Of a stretch of 64,000 bases of DNA, positions 1 to 8,229 are shown piece by piece; the first letter of the stretch is position 1; each line of letters opens with the position of its first letter. The position numbers and the translations under genes were made by a program. Under the pieces are notes generated by a model that saw nothing but the letters and a program-made list of their open reading frames with translations, was not told where the DNA came from and made no database searches. Where the stretch lies: the NCBI GenBank assembly GCA_913060505.1, contig CAJXRQ010000002.1, forward strand, positions 1 through 64,000. Reading direction: 5' to 3'. Source of the DNA: an uncultured Desulfovibrio sp. (GTDB taxonomy: Bacteria; Desulfobacterota; Desulfovibrionia; Desulfovibrionales; Desulfovibrionaceae).

Positions 1-504
1 CTTCCAGTTGCGGCACCTGTTGTGGGAAATGTAGACCATTTGCTCCGGGGGAGCCTGCCGTATTGCCGGGTGAGGATGTGAGCCCCTATGTTGGTGCCCG
101 GTAATCAGGAATGTGTCAGTATCCAATTGGGTCAGCCTGTCCAGAAGACCATGGCTCAGGCCTGCGCCGTTATGGGATGCCCATGTCTCGCCGTTATCCG
201 CGCTCCAGAAAAAAACAACACCGTGGTCGTCGCCGATTACCAGATGACCGTCCTCCAGTGCCGTAATGCGTGGACAATGACTATTGTCCGTACGCAGGAG
301 GCGGACTGGTGACCACGTGTCGCCAAGGTCATCGCTTGTGCGGACGACCAGGGCGCGGCGCGTGGCCACATGCTGGTCGTATTCGTTGTAGACCACCACA
401 AGACGGCCGGTGTCCGTTATGCAGACGTCCGGAAAGCAGAGGTAGTGCCCGGGCCTGCGGTCGATGATCGTGTGACGTTCAGCTTTGTCACTGATGCTCG
501 GCAT
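1..504 (-). CDS. BNR/Asp-box repeat (sialidase-fold) protein, 3' part cut by window edge
   Basis: An open frame runs on the minus strand from an ATG at 504 to base 1 without a stop, giving 168 residues of an incomplete protein. A good ribosome site (AAAGGAG, 5 nt before the ATG) fixes the start. Two Asp-box-like motifs of the S-x-D-x-G-x-T-W type are visible (SDDLGDTW near residue 57 and SADNGETW near residue 101), the signature of the six-bladed beta-propeller of BNR/sialidase-like proteins. No signal peptide is apparent, so it is probably cytoplasmic. Family members include exo-sialidases and many proteins of unknown substrate; the catalytic arginines and tyrosine cannot be judged from this fragment. 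It lies 52 nt downstream of the phenylacetate-CoA ligase gene on the same strand and may share its transcript. Confidence 0.6.
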   Translation of the reverse strand, partial: MPSISDKAERHTIIDRRPGHYLCFPDVCITDTGRLVVVYNEYDQHVATRRALVVRTSDDLGDTWSPVRLLRTDNSHCPRITALEDGHLVIGDDHGVVFFWSADNGETWASHNGAGLSHGLLDRLTQLDTDTFLITGHQHRGSHPHPAIRQAPPEQMVYISHNRCRNWK

Positions 505-556
505 GGTTTCTCCTTTCGGCGTTTTTCGATTATATCGTAATGAATTGCTAAATTTC

Positions 557-1852
557 CTAGTTTTGGTTTCTGTCGTCGATAACCCGCTTCGTTTTGGCGA
601 AACTGCGCGGCAGTTCTCCGGGATTCACAACCTGAACTTCGCTGCGCACAAGAATATGTTCGCGTACGGATTGGCTGACAGCATGTGCCAGTTGCGTGTC
701 GCTGCCACCATGTGCCTCCGGAGAACGTTCCACTTTGACAGCCATGTAATCCAGTCCGTCATGGCGTGTCAGGCTGATTTGGTATTCTGCGGAAAGTTTC
801 GGGAAGGCTTCAAGAACTTCGGCTATCTGACCGGGATAAATGTTCACGCCCCGGAAGATGAACATGTCGTCCGAGCGGCCTTGGATACGTTCATGGCGGG
901 GCATGGTCACACCGCACGAACATGTGCCTGGGACAAGTCGGGTCAGGTCTCGGGTGCGGTAGCGAATCAGCGGTGATCCCTCCTTGCAGAGAGTCGTTAC
1001 AACCATTTCGCCGAGTTCGCCCGGTGCCACAGGTTCGAGAGTGACCGGATCAAGCACTTCGAGAATGTAGAGGTCCGCCCAGTAGTGGATTCCTTCGTGG
1101 GCGGTACATTCCAGTCCCGCTCCGGGACCGTAGAGTTCCGTCATGCCCGTAATGTCGAAGCTATGTTCCAATCCAAGACTTTCTTCAAACTGTTTACGCA
1201 TTTTGTCGGAATGGGCTTCCCCGCCGAAGATGACTCGCTTGAGTGCAATTTTGTCCTGCAGGCCATGCTTGATGACCTGTTCGCCCATGAGCAGGGCCAT
1301 GGATGCCGTGGAGCAGAGGCATGTCGGCTTGAGATCTTCAAGTATCTGTAGCTGAATCTCAAGCAGTCCCGGCCCCACAGGAAGCGTCATGGCGCCGAAT
1401 CGTTCGCTGCCGAGTTGGAACCCGGCACCTGCTGTCCACAGCCCGTAACCCACGCATACCTGCACTCGATCTTCGCGGGTCAGGCCTGCCAGTTCATAGC
1501 AGCGGGCGAACATGTCTTTCCACGTGTCGATGTCCCGCTGCGTATAGGAAAGGATTTTGCGTTTGCCTGTGGTTCCGCTGGAACCGTGGATGCGCACTAC
1601 GTCCCGCTCTGGTACCGAGAGTAAAGGGAAAGGATATCCTTGTTTGAGGTCATCCGCTGTTGTCAGAGGCAGTTTTCGCAGATCATCCAGACTTTGTATG
1701 CATCCCGGCTCAATACCGGCCTCACTCAGGCGCCGGCGATAAAATGGATTGCCCTTGTAAGCATGGTCCACAGTCCAGCACAGGCCTTCAAGTTGTCGTT
1801 CTGCTATCTGTTCTTCTGTCATTTGCGGTATGAAACGGTATTGGCCGGACAT
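557..1852 (-). CDS. paaK: Phenylacetate-CoA ligase (PaaK family)
   Basis: Predicted cytoplasmic adenylate-forming enzyme joining phenylacetate or another aryl-acetate to CoA with ATP, 431 residues, normal for PaaK. The phosphate-binding loop HGSSGTTGKRK is near residue 87, GMTELYGPG near 237 follows the family pattern, and the C-terminal part carries RYRTRDLT and RGVNIYP. I chose the ATG at 1852 because AAGGAG sits 7 nt upstream; a longer frame to 1915 has no better support. Anaerobes use PaaK-like enzymes with indolepyruvate:ferredoxin oxidoreductase (genes at 14.7-17.1 kb here) in aromatic amino-acid breakdown, where the ligase can link aryl-acetates and their CoA esters. The substrate is inferred. 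The gene is divergent from the prepilin peptidase gene. Confidence 0.88.
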   Translation of the reverse strand: MSGQYRFIPQMTEEQIAERQLEGLCWTVDHAYKGNPFYRRRLSEAGIEPGCIQSLDDLRKLPLTTADDLKQGYPFPLLSVPERDVVRIHGSSGTTGKRKILSYTQRDIDTWKDMFARCYELAGLTREDRVQVCVGYGLWTAGAGFQLGSERFGAMTLPVGPGLLEIQLQILEDLKPTCLCSTASMALLMGEQVIKHGLQDKIALKRVIFGGEAHSDKMRKQFEESLGLEHSFDITGMTELYGPGAGLECTAHEGIHYWADLYILEVLDPVTLEPVAPGELGEMVVTTLCKEGSPLIRYRTRDLTRLVPGTCSCGVTMPRHERIQGRSDDMFIFRGVNIYPGQIAEVLEAFPKLSAEYQISLTRHDGLDYMAVKVERSPEAHGGSDTQLAHAVSQSVREHILVRSEVQVVNPGELPRSFAKTKRVIDDRNQN

Positions 1853-1977
1853 ATATGCACTCCTTGGCGTGGCATGGCTCTTGTCTGAACGGGGAAAATG
1901 GGATAGCTCTCCCATAATCCGTCAACCGTTTATTCATGCAGCAAAAACTTCGGTTATTCAAGTAGCAAGGCAGGATA

Positions 1978-2784
1978 ATGGACATTTCTAACCTTTTGGT
2001 ATTGCAGTTTTATCCTCTGTTCACCGTGCCTGTGGCCGCAATCGTCGGGCTTGTCATGGGCAGCTTCTACAATGTCTGCGTGTACCGGTATGTGGCCGAG
2101 ATTCCCCTGAGCAAGCCCCGGCGTTCGTTTTGTCCTTCCTGCAACCACATGCTTTCATGGTTCGAGAACATTCCTTTGGTCAGCTATTGGGTGCTTGGCG
2201 GTCGTTGTCGCCACTGTGGAGAACGTATCAGTCCCCGCTACATGATTGTGGAGTTGACCTCCATGCTCTGGGCGGCCCTTTTGGCTTTCAAGGTGGGATT
2301 GACCTTGCCGTGGCTGGTGTACATGGTCTTTGGAGGCCTGTTCATTGTGGGCAGTTTTATTGATTTTGAAATATTTATTCTTCCGGACCGAATAACTCTT
2401 GGGGGAACCTTGCTGGCTTTGGTCATCAAGGGAATGCTCGGCTGGACAGCTTTCAAGGCGGCCCTTTTTGGGGCCTTGTTGGGTGGTGGGGGCTTCTGGC
2501 TGTTGCAGCAGGGATATCGGATTATCCGCAAGGAAGAAGGGCTTGGAACCGGTGACGTGAAGTTGCTTCTTTGTATCGGTGCACTGGTGGGGCCGTTGGG
2601 CCTGCCGTTTACAGTGCTTAGTGCCTCGGTGGTTGCGTTGATCGCCAGCATTGTGTACATGCGTCTGCCCGGATCGAAAGGGATGCAGACCCGTATTCCA
2701 TTTGGCCCGTTTCTTTGCCTTGGGGCCATGTTGCAAATTCTTGTGGGGCGGGAAGTGCTGGCTTGGTATCTGACTTTTTATTAA
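1978..2784 (+). CDS. pilD: Prepilin peptidase / leader peptidase, type IV pilin family
   Basis: Inner-membrane aspartyl protease of 268 residues that would cleave, and possibly N-methylate, type IV prepilins or type II secretion pseudopilins. The N-terminal domain has the MGSFYNVCVYR motif (about residues 27-37) and two zinc-type pairs, CPSC (52-55) and CRHC (77-80). The peptidase core has the two expected acidic motifs, FIDFEIFILPD (127-137) and GTGDVKLL (190-197). About seven hydrophobic segments are visible. The full CxxC set suggests a bifunctional peptidase/methyltransferase. It stands alone here, divergent from paaK, with no pilin or secretion genes nearby, so its client pilins must be encoded elsewhere. 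Start at 1978 follows an AGG-rich stretch (AAGGCAGG). Confidence 0.9.
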   Translation: MDISNLLVLQFYPLFTVPVAAIVGLVMGSFYNVCVYRYVAEIPLSKPRRSFCPSCNHMLSWFENIPLVSYWVLGGRCRHCGERISPRYMIVELTSMLWAALLAFKVGLTLPWLVYMVFGGLFIVGSFIDFEIFILPDRITLGGTLLALVIKGMLGWTAFKAALFGALLGGGGFWLLQQGYRIIRKEEGLGTGDVKLLLCIGALVGPLGLPFTVLSASVVALIASIVYMRLPGSKGMQTRIPFGPFLCLGAMLQILVGREVLAWYLTFY

Positions 2785-2981
2785 GCAGTTGCTTGTTTTT
2801 TCATCATGAACACTGTGCATAAGTCCTTTTGTGTATAGTGTTCATATCTTTTTTATTTATCCAATATTATTGTTTTTATTGTGTTCAAAACGTGTTTGTT
2901 TTTTGTTCCTTTTTGTCTTTGAAAAAAGGAGACGTTAACAATCCACGAGGGCGTTGGCGCGTGAGCAGGAAAAGTGACTGT

Positions 2982-3572
2982 TTATGGAGTGACTGTGACG
3001 TAATCAACGACCGACGTGACACCGTGCATGCTTCGGGCAATCGTAAGGGCCGAGGTCTTAACTTGTGGATTCGTGGTGTACCCCATGACCAGAGCTGTGG
3101 ACTGGATGACTCTGGCCCGGATGGATGATCCTTTGAGCAGGGGGGACTGTTGATAGAGCTTCGCTAGTTGTCGGGTCAATTGCAGGTCGTGGGATGGATT
3201 CGATTTTTTCGTAGCAGGGAAGAAATGTGTGGTAAGCGTCTCCACTCCACGAACCGTGCAAGCTATTTCCGTTGCGTGGCTCGCGTTATCTTTGTCTGCC
3301 ACTTCACCGACCAGATACACATGTCGGTCAAAGGAATATGGTTGCAGTTCCGGATAGCCTTTGATGAGCAGACGTTCATCCATTCTGCGTTCCAGGACGG
3401 CATCATCCTTGTTAACCGGGCAATTGAAGTCGATGCGTTCTTTTGGGAGATATTTGTCGGCCATATTGGCCGTGTCGTATCCGGTCATGCTCATACCAGC
3501 CAGCTGGACCACGGGGGAACCGCAGCCGCAAATGAACAAAAGGCACAGACAAAGCAACAGTGGGCGAATCAT
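2982..3572 (-). CDS. BON-domain lipoprotein
   Basis: Predicted envelope lipoprotein of 196 residues. The N-terminus has a short hydrophobic signal followed by a Cys-rich lipobox-like stretch (FICGCGS, residues 13-19). After the cleavage site there is a conserved-looking linker and then two divergent BON-like modules (roughly residues 70-120 and 130-190; the second contains the ALTIARSMHGVTSVVDYV ending typical of BON repeats). BON proteins bind membranes or carry osmotic-stress functions; the exact role is unknown. I used the ATG at 3572 because it places the signal peptide at the N-terminus; an upstream TTG at 3620 is less likely. It follows the ArnT-like gene on the same strand with a 57-nt gap. 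Confidence 0.7.
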   Translation of the reverse strand: MIRPLLLCLCLLFICGCGSPVVQLAGMSMTGYDTANMADKYLPKERIDFNCPVNKDDAVLERRMDERLLIKGYPELQPYSFDRHVYLVGEVADKDNASHATEIACTVRGVETLTTHFFPATKKSNPSHDLQLTRQLAKLYQQSPLLKGSSIRARVIQSTALVMGYTTNPQVKTSALTIARSMHGVTSVVDYVTVTP

Positions 3573-3629
3573 GCTTCTCTCAATCTGGGTTGGAACTCCT
3601 GACTTTTTTAAACTGTCCAAGTTTTTGGG

Positions 3630-5294
3630 TCAACTTCCCGCAATGCGATTCCCTACTACCAGCAAGTAGGTATCCCCGGAAATGATCTGTTCGTGGACAG
3701 GAATCAGGTACGCGGGACGGTTTTCCCAGTCGTCCCAATGGCGTTTGCGGATGGCCAATACCACCTTGTCCGTTTCGGCAATACGTTTTTCGATTTCATC
3801 AAGGTGGTCGATCTCAGCCAGATCGTGCTGCGCATAATAGGTAAAGATGCCGGAGTATATTTTGTAGGACATGGGAGTGTACCCTTTGTCCACATATTGC
3901 TTGATGAGCAGAGCCTCGGCCTTGGGACTCATTGCCGGGTCAAGGGAGGGGGCTGTCAGCAGTCCTATGGGATACATCCAGACGATTACCGTGAGCACAA
4001 GACAGAGCAGATTGCCGGAAACCGGGGCACTTCTGCGCATGAAAAGAAGAATGCCGCCGCAGCACAGGATCGCAGCCCCCAGCGCCAACCCTCGAACTGG
4101 TGTTTGCACCGGGGCGAAGTCCGCTCCAACAAACATGCCCATGCCCAGTAAAACAAGAAAACCTGCCACGAACGTCCAGAAACGTCGGGTGTGGCGTGTG
4201 TCCGTGCTTGCGAGAGCTTGTGCCGAAAGCAGAGCCATGGCCGGGAACATCGGGAGGATGTAAATAAGCACTTTCCCGCTCAGGCTTGAGAGGAAGGTGA
4301 ACATGCCCAGAAACATGATCCACAAGAAAGAGCTTTTCCCGTTGCCGTTGGTGCGTTCCTTTACTGCCGTACCCCAGAATCCCGGAGAAACAAGTCTTTT
4401 CAGGGGGAGGGCAAAGGGGAGCAGTGTCCATGGCAACCATGCCAGCGGCAGGGCAATGAAATAGTATAGCAGGGGCTCTCGGTGGTGGAATGTGTGTGTG
4501 GCCCGTTGCACGATTTGTTTGCCGATGACGGTGTTCAGCAGAAAGGAAGGGCCCTGGGTAATGATGACACCGCCGATCCACAGGAGCAGCATGCCGAGCA
4601 TGACTCCAAGCCCTTTAAGCATGGGCTTGGAAAACATTTCCCGAACACGGCCTCGCCATACCAGCCAGATCAATATGGTCACGAGAGGAAACAGGAAGCC
4701 CAGCGGCCCTTTTATAAGGGTTGCCAAGCCGGCCATTGCAAAACCGCCGATTGGCCATTTGCCTTGCTGGTCAGAAGAAAAAGCACGGAAAAAGCAGGCG
4801 TGGGAAGCTGTGATACAGGCTCCGAAGAGCAGATCCATGCGTGAATAATGAAAAAGGGCCATCAGGAACAAGGTAGAAAGCAGGATCGTGGTGGAAATCA
4901 GCGATGTTCGGCGGTTGAATCCGAGGGCTTTGGCCAAAGCATAAGCCGCAAACAGGAAGAAAAGTCCGGATAATGCCGCTCCTATGAAGAAAACCGTCGG
5001 CATATCTGCTGGCGTTAACGTGTCGATAAGCCACAGGAACCAGAAATAGACGGGAGGTTTGTCCGGGTAGGGCATGCCATTAAGGGAGAGTACCAGCCAG
5101 TTTCCATGGTGTATCAGGTTTTGATAGGCATTGCCGTAGCGCACCTCGTCTGAAAACCACAATGCGCGATTATTCAAGGTGAACCAGGTTTGCGCGAGCA
5201 CCGCAACTGTCATGAACAGCCATGGATGATTCTCAAGAAAATTCCAGATGTATTCGGGAATGCGTGAAAACTTGGACGTAGAGATCTCGGGCAT
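3630..5294 (-). CDS. ArnT/PMT-like glycosyltransferase (GT39/GT83 family) membrane protein
   Basis: Polytopic membrane protein of 554 residues with about 11-12 hydrophobic segments. The first periplasmic loop contains WFSDEVRYGNAYQNL (about residues 47-61), matching the acidic D/E pair that is catalytic in ArnT and protein mannosyltransferases, followed by GMPYPDKPPVYFWF, a hallmark of the family. Such enzymes transfer a sugar from a lipid-linked donor to lipid A or another envelope acceptor on the periplasmic side. The substrate cannot be read from sequence. The start ATG at 5294 lies one base after the TGA of the PAP2 gene, so the two are translationally close and probably work together in lipid-linked sugar or lipid A chemistry. 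Downstream comes the BON lipoprotein gene. Confidence 0.8.
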   Translation of the reverse strand: MPEISTSKFSRIPEYIWNFLENHPWLFMTVAVLAQTWFTLNNRALWFSDEVRYGNAYQNLIHHGNWLVLSLNGMPYPDKPPVYFWFLWLIDTLTPADMPTVFFIGAALSGLFFLFAAYALAKALGFNRRTSLISTTILLSTLFLMALFHYSRMDLLFGACITASHACFFRAFSSDQQGKWPIGGFAMAGLATLIKGPLGFLFPLVTILIWLVWRGRVREMFSKPMLKGLGVMLGMLLLWIGGVIITQGPSFLLNTVIGKQIVQRATHTFHHREPLLYYFIALPLAWLPWTLLPFALPLKRLVSPGFWGTAVKERTNGNGKSSFLWIMFLGMFTFLSSLSGKVLIYILPMFPAMALLSAQALASTDTRHTRRFWTFVAGFLVLLGMGMFVGADFAPVQTPVRGLALGAAILCCGGILLFMRRSAPVSGNLLCLVLTVIVWMYPIGLLTAPSLDPAMSPKAEALLIKQYVDKGYTPMSYKIYSGIFTYYAQHDLAEIDHLDEIEKRIAETDKVVLAIRKRHWDDWENRPAYLIPVHEQIISGDTYLLVVGNRIAGS

Positions 5295-5295
5295 G

Positions 5296-5904
5296 TCAGT
5301 CCTTGGGAGCAAAGGTGTTGATGGCAAAGCCGGTTACGGAGCCGAGCATCCAGCCGAAGAAGACGTCCGTCGGGTGGTGCCAGCTGAGATAGATGCGGGA
5401 AAAAGCCACGATTCCGATAACGAGGCCGATGCCGAGAGAGGTCAAAGTGCGTTTGTTGCGCAGAGCGAACGGCAGTGCGGCTCCCGTGATTTCAGTTGTG
5501 TGTCCGGACGGCAGCGAGTGCATGGATCCGCTGGAAGACATGGGCTGGAACAAGGTTTCTCCGCCGGGGCGGGGACGCCCTATGGTTATTTTGAGAAAAC
5601 GGACGGCCACAAGTGCTATAAGTAGTTGTGCAATAACATATACTCCTACGAAGCGGGCCAACTTGCGGTCTCTGGTCCGCCATGCACGAAAGAGTAGAAA
5701 AAGATAGACTGCGTAGAATACCGCGTTTCCCCAATCGGTAATGATCTGGAACAGAGCGGTCAGGGCCGGGTGGGCTGGCCGTAATGCGGTATAGTATTCG
5801 GCAACGGCTTTTTCGTTTGGAAAACAAATAGCCAGGATGCCGAGAACGGCCAGCAAGGGCATGGAGGCCAGCAGCCAGTCGGTGATGGTGCGGGAAAAAC
5901 GCAT
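5296..5904 (-). CDS. PAP2-family membrane phosphatase
   Basis: Membrane protein of 202 residues with about six hydrophobic segments and all three PAP2 signature motifs: KITIGRPRP (about 105-113), PSGH (about 131-134) and SRIYLSWHHPTD (about 168-179). Members dephosphorylate undecaprenyl diphosphate, phosphatidate or lipid A on the periplasmic face. Placement directly before the ArnT-like glycosyltransferase gene suggests recycling of the lipid carrier or preparation of a lipid A phosphate, which is an inference. No strong ribosome site is seen before the ATG at 5904; translation may depend on the small gene 36 nt upstream. Confidence 0.85.
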   Translation of the reverse strand: MRFSRTITDWLLASMPLLAVLGILAICFPNEKAVAEYYTALRPAHPALTALFQIITDWGNAVFYAVYLFLLFRAWRTRDRKLARFVGVYVIAQLLIALVAVRFLKITIGRPRPGGETLFQPMSSSGSMHSLPSGHTTEITGAALPFALRNKRTLTSLGIGLVIGIVAFSRIYLSWHHPTDVFFGWMLGSVTGFAINTFAPKD

Positions 5905-5940
5905 GAAGGCTTTGTAGGCTGAAACCGCGTCTTGGGCAAG

Positions 5941-6138
5941 CTAGCCGTTTTCCGAGTCGTCTTTTTCTCGCGGTTCAAAGGTGTACCGCTTCCAGACGTC
6001 ATCCGGGGCGTCTAACTCCCGTAGAATTTCCGCGAGACTGTGGCCTTCCTTTTTCCAGTATTTGTATTCGTGTTCAGAGCAGGCAAAAGGGATGATAAGA
6101 TCTCCCTGCTTATTGAGATACGGTTTGTTATCGCTCAT
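5941..6138 (-). CDS. Small conserved-looking hypothetical protein, 65 aa
   Basis: A short soluble acidic protein with no signal peptide or membrane segment. It reads as a compact domain: a beta-like start (GDLIIPFACSEHEYKYW) followed by a helix (SLAEILRELDAPDDVWKRY). It has one Cys and an EHEYKYWKKEG motif. I do not recognise a function. It precedes the PAP2 gene by 36 nt on the same strand and is therefore probably the first gene of a small operon with PAP2 and the ArnT-like enzyme. The residue pattern and context look like a real gene rather than a random frame, but the ribosome site is weak. Confidence 0.55.
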   Translation of the reverse strand: MSDNKPYLNKQGDLIIPFACSEHEYKYWKKEGHSLAEILRELDAPDDVWKRYTFEPREKDDSENG

Positions 6139-6236
6139 GGAGGGGAGTTATTTCAGGAAATGCGGCGTAGTTCAAGTTCATTTCGTGAACAGCTCGGAAT
6201 GCCTGAGTCTTTAATGCTGTCTTTATCTTTTTCATA

Positions 6237-6270
6237 AAAAGAAAACCCTGCCGGACAATCCGGCAGGGCC
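6237..6270 (-). terminator. Rho-independent terminator after the Maf gene
   Basis: A perfect 10-bp stem (CCCTGCCGGA with TCCGGCAGGG, 6246-6268, 3-nt loop) is followed on the minus strand by TTTTCTTTTT. It lies 37 nt after the stop of the Maf/DUF115 gene. Confidence 0.85.
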
Positions 6271-6304
6271 GCGCAACACAGAGACCATGCATGGTCACTG
6301 AAAA

Positions 6305-8077
6305 TCAGGCTGCCTGTTCCGAGTCTTTCCCGCATACGCAACGGTCCACTTCGCGAACTTTTTTGAGCACTTTTTTAATGATGCGTTTGTACTGGCCGAG
6401 GTCCTGCGGCTCGTAGCGGAACTTGGCTCTGGTCAACCCTGCCATGTCCAGGGTTTCATTGAATAGGTATGGCATATACAGGGGGTTCTGCTTGATGAAC
6501 ATTTCCACTTCGCCCATGGTTTTGTGGATTTCTTCCTGATTCTTGCCCACTTTTTTGAACAGACGGGAAAGTCGTTTTTCCACACTGCGGAACGAAACAC
6601 TCCATCTGTGGCTGTCTGGGGTCAGGTTCAACGGTTGGCGAGGATGGCAGCAAGCCATGAGTTCCTGCATGAAGTTGTCCACACTGCCGGGAACCGAGGA
6701 AAGAACACCTTTGTTGTAGGCCGTCTGCATATCGACCATTTTCGTTCCCTCAATTATCGCACCGCCGCCATACAGGTTGAATATCGGCAGATTTGCCTGC
6801 TGGATGTCTGCTTCCATTTCACGTTTTGCCGTGAGGTACTGCACTGTGGAGATGATATCTTCTCCATGAGCATTTTTGATTTTCTGGTGCAATTTCGGGT
6901 TGAATTCGCTTTTGATTTCTGACGCGTGGTGGCCTTTGGCGTGAGTACGGTCTTTGGGCCAGGCAAAATCCTGACCAGCCAATACGATGTGATTAACTCC
7001 CATCCAGCGCAAGAGTCGGGAAAGCGAAAGGCTTACGTTTCCGCCTGCATCCAATACCAGATCGTGGTTCTGCATGACGAAAGTACCCATTCCCCCCATT
7101 GTCCAAAGTGGGAGCGTTGGGCCAGGGTAACGTCTCACCAACTCGGGATTGCATTTGGTGGAATATATGAAAGGAACATCGCGTGCGAACTCCGGATCGA
7201 GATGGTCGTATGCTCGCAGCATGCTGCCGTCATAGTCAATTGCCAGGCAGAAATGCGGCTTGATCCCAAGGTTTTGCAGGACGGGCATGGTCTGCAACGC
7301 TGTAGTATACAAAGCATAGCCCGGCGATTTGCGTAATTCCTCGGCATGATCAGAGAGCGAAGGACCTGCACCCAATATTACGGCCGCCACACCGGTGCCG
7401 CGCTCTTTCATGGGTAACAGGCTGCCATTTTCCATGGCGCGCTGGTAATTCTGGAGTTCGTTGCCAACCATGATGTCCTGACGAAGACGGAGTGTCGCCA
7501 ATTCTACGGAAAAGTTTTCCAAGAGATGTTTGGTATCGCGCGCCCATTTTGCATACTCGGGACCGAGTTGTTGGCTGGGAACGTCCAGACGCATGTAAAT
7601 GCGGCCGTAGATATATTGAAGGTCCAGATTTTTGACGACCTGCTGCATATAGTCCTTGCGCGGCAGGCAGAAATGCAATTTTTTGTTTTCAATGAAAGCC
7701 TTGTAATCGGACTGGCCGAGACAGGCCATGAGCATTTCCGGCTGGGGCTCAAGCACGATAATTTTGTGGGTATCGGGTGTATTCATGAGCAGGTGATTGA
7801 TCCCGTAGCCCACATTGCAACCGATGATGATGGTGGCACTTGTGGTCGCTTTTTCATCTTCGGGCGTCCATTTATCATAGAAATGAAAAGGCGGCATGGC
7901 ATCGAACATGCCGTTCCCGTTGTCCATTTTCCAGTCCACAAGCCCGTGCTTGTTTTCGATGAGCCGCTCTTCGAGTCTTGACTGGTCCAACTGTTGGCTG
8001 GAGAGCCATGAGTACACGGGGTGTCCGATTTCTTTCAGGACTTTGATGTTCGATTCAAGGAATGGGTATCCTGCCAT
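6305..8077 (-). CDS. Maf-type motility accessory factor / DUF115 glycosyltransferase-like protein
   Basis: Cytoplasmic protein of 590 residues. The centre carries the DUF115 (MAF_flag10, 6-hydroxymethylpterin pyrophosphokinase MptE-like) signature: VAAVILGAGPSLSDH (about residues 231-245), followed by LCLAIDYDGS-type and QDFAWPKDRTHAKG stretches. An N-terminal Rossmann-like part (ATIIIGCNVGYGINHLL, IIVLEPQPEM) resembles the front domain of flagellin-glycosylating Maf proteins, which transfer nonulosonic acids such as pseudaminic or legionaminic acid to flagellin. The ATG at 8077 has a good ribosome site (AGGAAGG). A sigma-54-like promoter lies at 8136-8151, consistent with control alongside flagellar genes. 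No flagellin gene is in the window. The specific sugar is unknown. Confidence 0.7.
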   Translation of the reverse strand: MAGYPFLESNIKVLKEIGHPVYSWLSSQQLDQSRLEERLIENKHGLVDWKMDNGNGMFDAMPPFHFYDKWTPEDEKATTSATIIIGCNVGYGINHLLMNTPDTHKIIVLEPQPEMLMACLGQSDYKAFIENKKLHFCLPRKDYMQQVVKNLDLQYIYGRIYMRLDVPSQQLGPEYAKWARDTKHLLENFSVELATLRLRQDIMVGNELQNYQRAMENGSLLPMKERGTGVAAVILGAGPSLSDHAEELRKSPGYALYTTALQTMPVLQNLGIKPHFCLAIDYDGSMLRAYDHLDPEFARDVPFIYSTKCNPELVRRYPGPTLPLWTMGGMGTFVMQNHDLVLDAGGNVSLSLSRLLRWMGVNHIVLAGQDFAWPKDRTHAKGHHASEIKSEFNPKLHQKIKNAHGEDIISTVQYLTAKREMEADIQQANLPIFNLYGGGAIIEGTKMVDMQTAYNKGVLSSVPGSVDNFMQELMACCHPRQPLNLTPDSHRWSVSFRSVEKRLSRLFKKVGKNQEEIHKTMGEVEMFIKQNPLYMPYLFNETLDMAGLTRAKFRYEPQDLGQYKRIIKKVLKKVREVDRCVCGKDSEQAA

Positions 8078-8135
8078 TGCATGGTCCTTCCTGTTTGGGG
8101 TTCATGTTGCGCTTCTATTCTTGCGTTTGGCAAAT

Positions 8136-8151
8136 TGCATGGAGTGTGCCA
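8136..8151 (-). promoter_or_regulatory. Sigma-54-type promoter for the Maf gene
   Basis: On the minus strand the sequence is TGGCAC, 5 nt, ATGCA. The -24 element matches consensus exactly, the invariant GG and GC are 10 nt apart, and only one base of the -12 element (A for T) deviates. The predicted start is near 8125, leaving a leader of about 48 nt before the ATG at 8077. Confidence 0.6.
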
Positions 8152-8152
8152 G

Positions 8153-8181
8153 TTGCGCCAAACCCTGTTTTGCTCTAGGCT
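8153..8181 (+). promoter_or_regulatory. Possible sigma-70 promoter for the cysteine synthase fusion gene
   Basis: TTGCGC (8153-8158), 17 nt, TAGGCT (8176-8181). The match is partial. It is placed 49 nt before the start codon and divergent from, but not overlapping, the sigma-54-like site. Confidence 0.35.
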
Positions 8182-8229
8182 GCAATACGGAATTCGAAAA
8201 AAAATACTCCATGATTTCAAGGAAGTGTC

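Noticed and set aside
1871-1886. Sigma-54-like sequence TGGCAT-N5-TTGTC toward the prepilin peptidase gene
   Set aside because: The invariant GC of the -12 element is GT here, and the site lies within the 5' region of paaK; too weak to call.
2829-3128. Open frame after the prepilin peptidase gene
   Set aside because: AT-rich non-coding start with low-complexity Phe/Val sequence, and its end is antisense to the BON lipoprotein gene.
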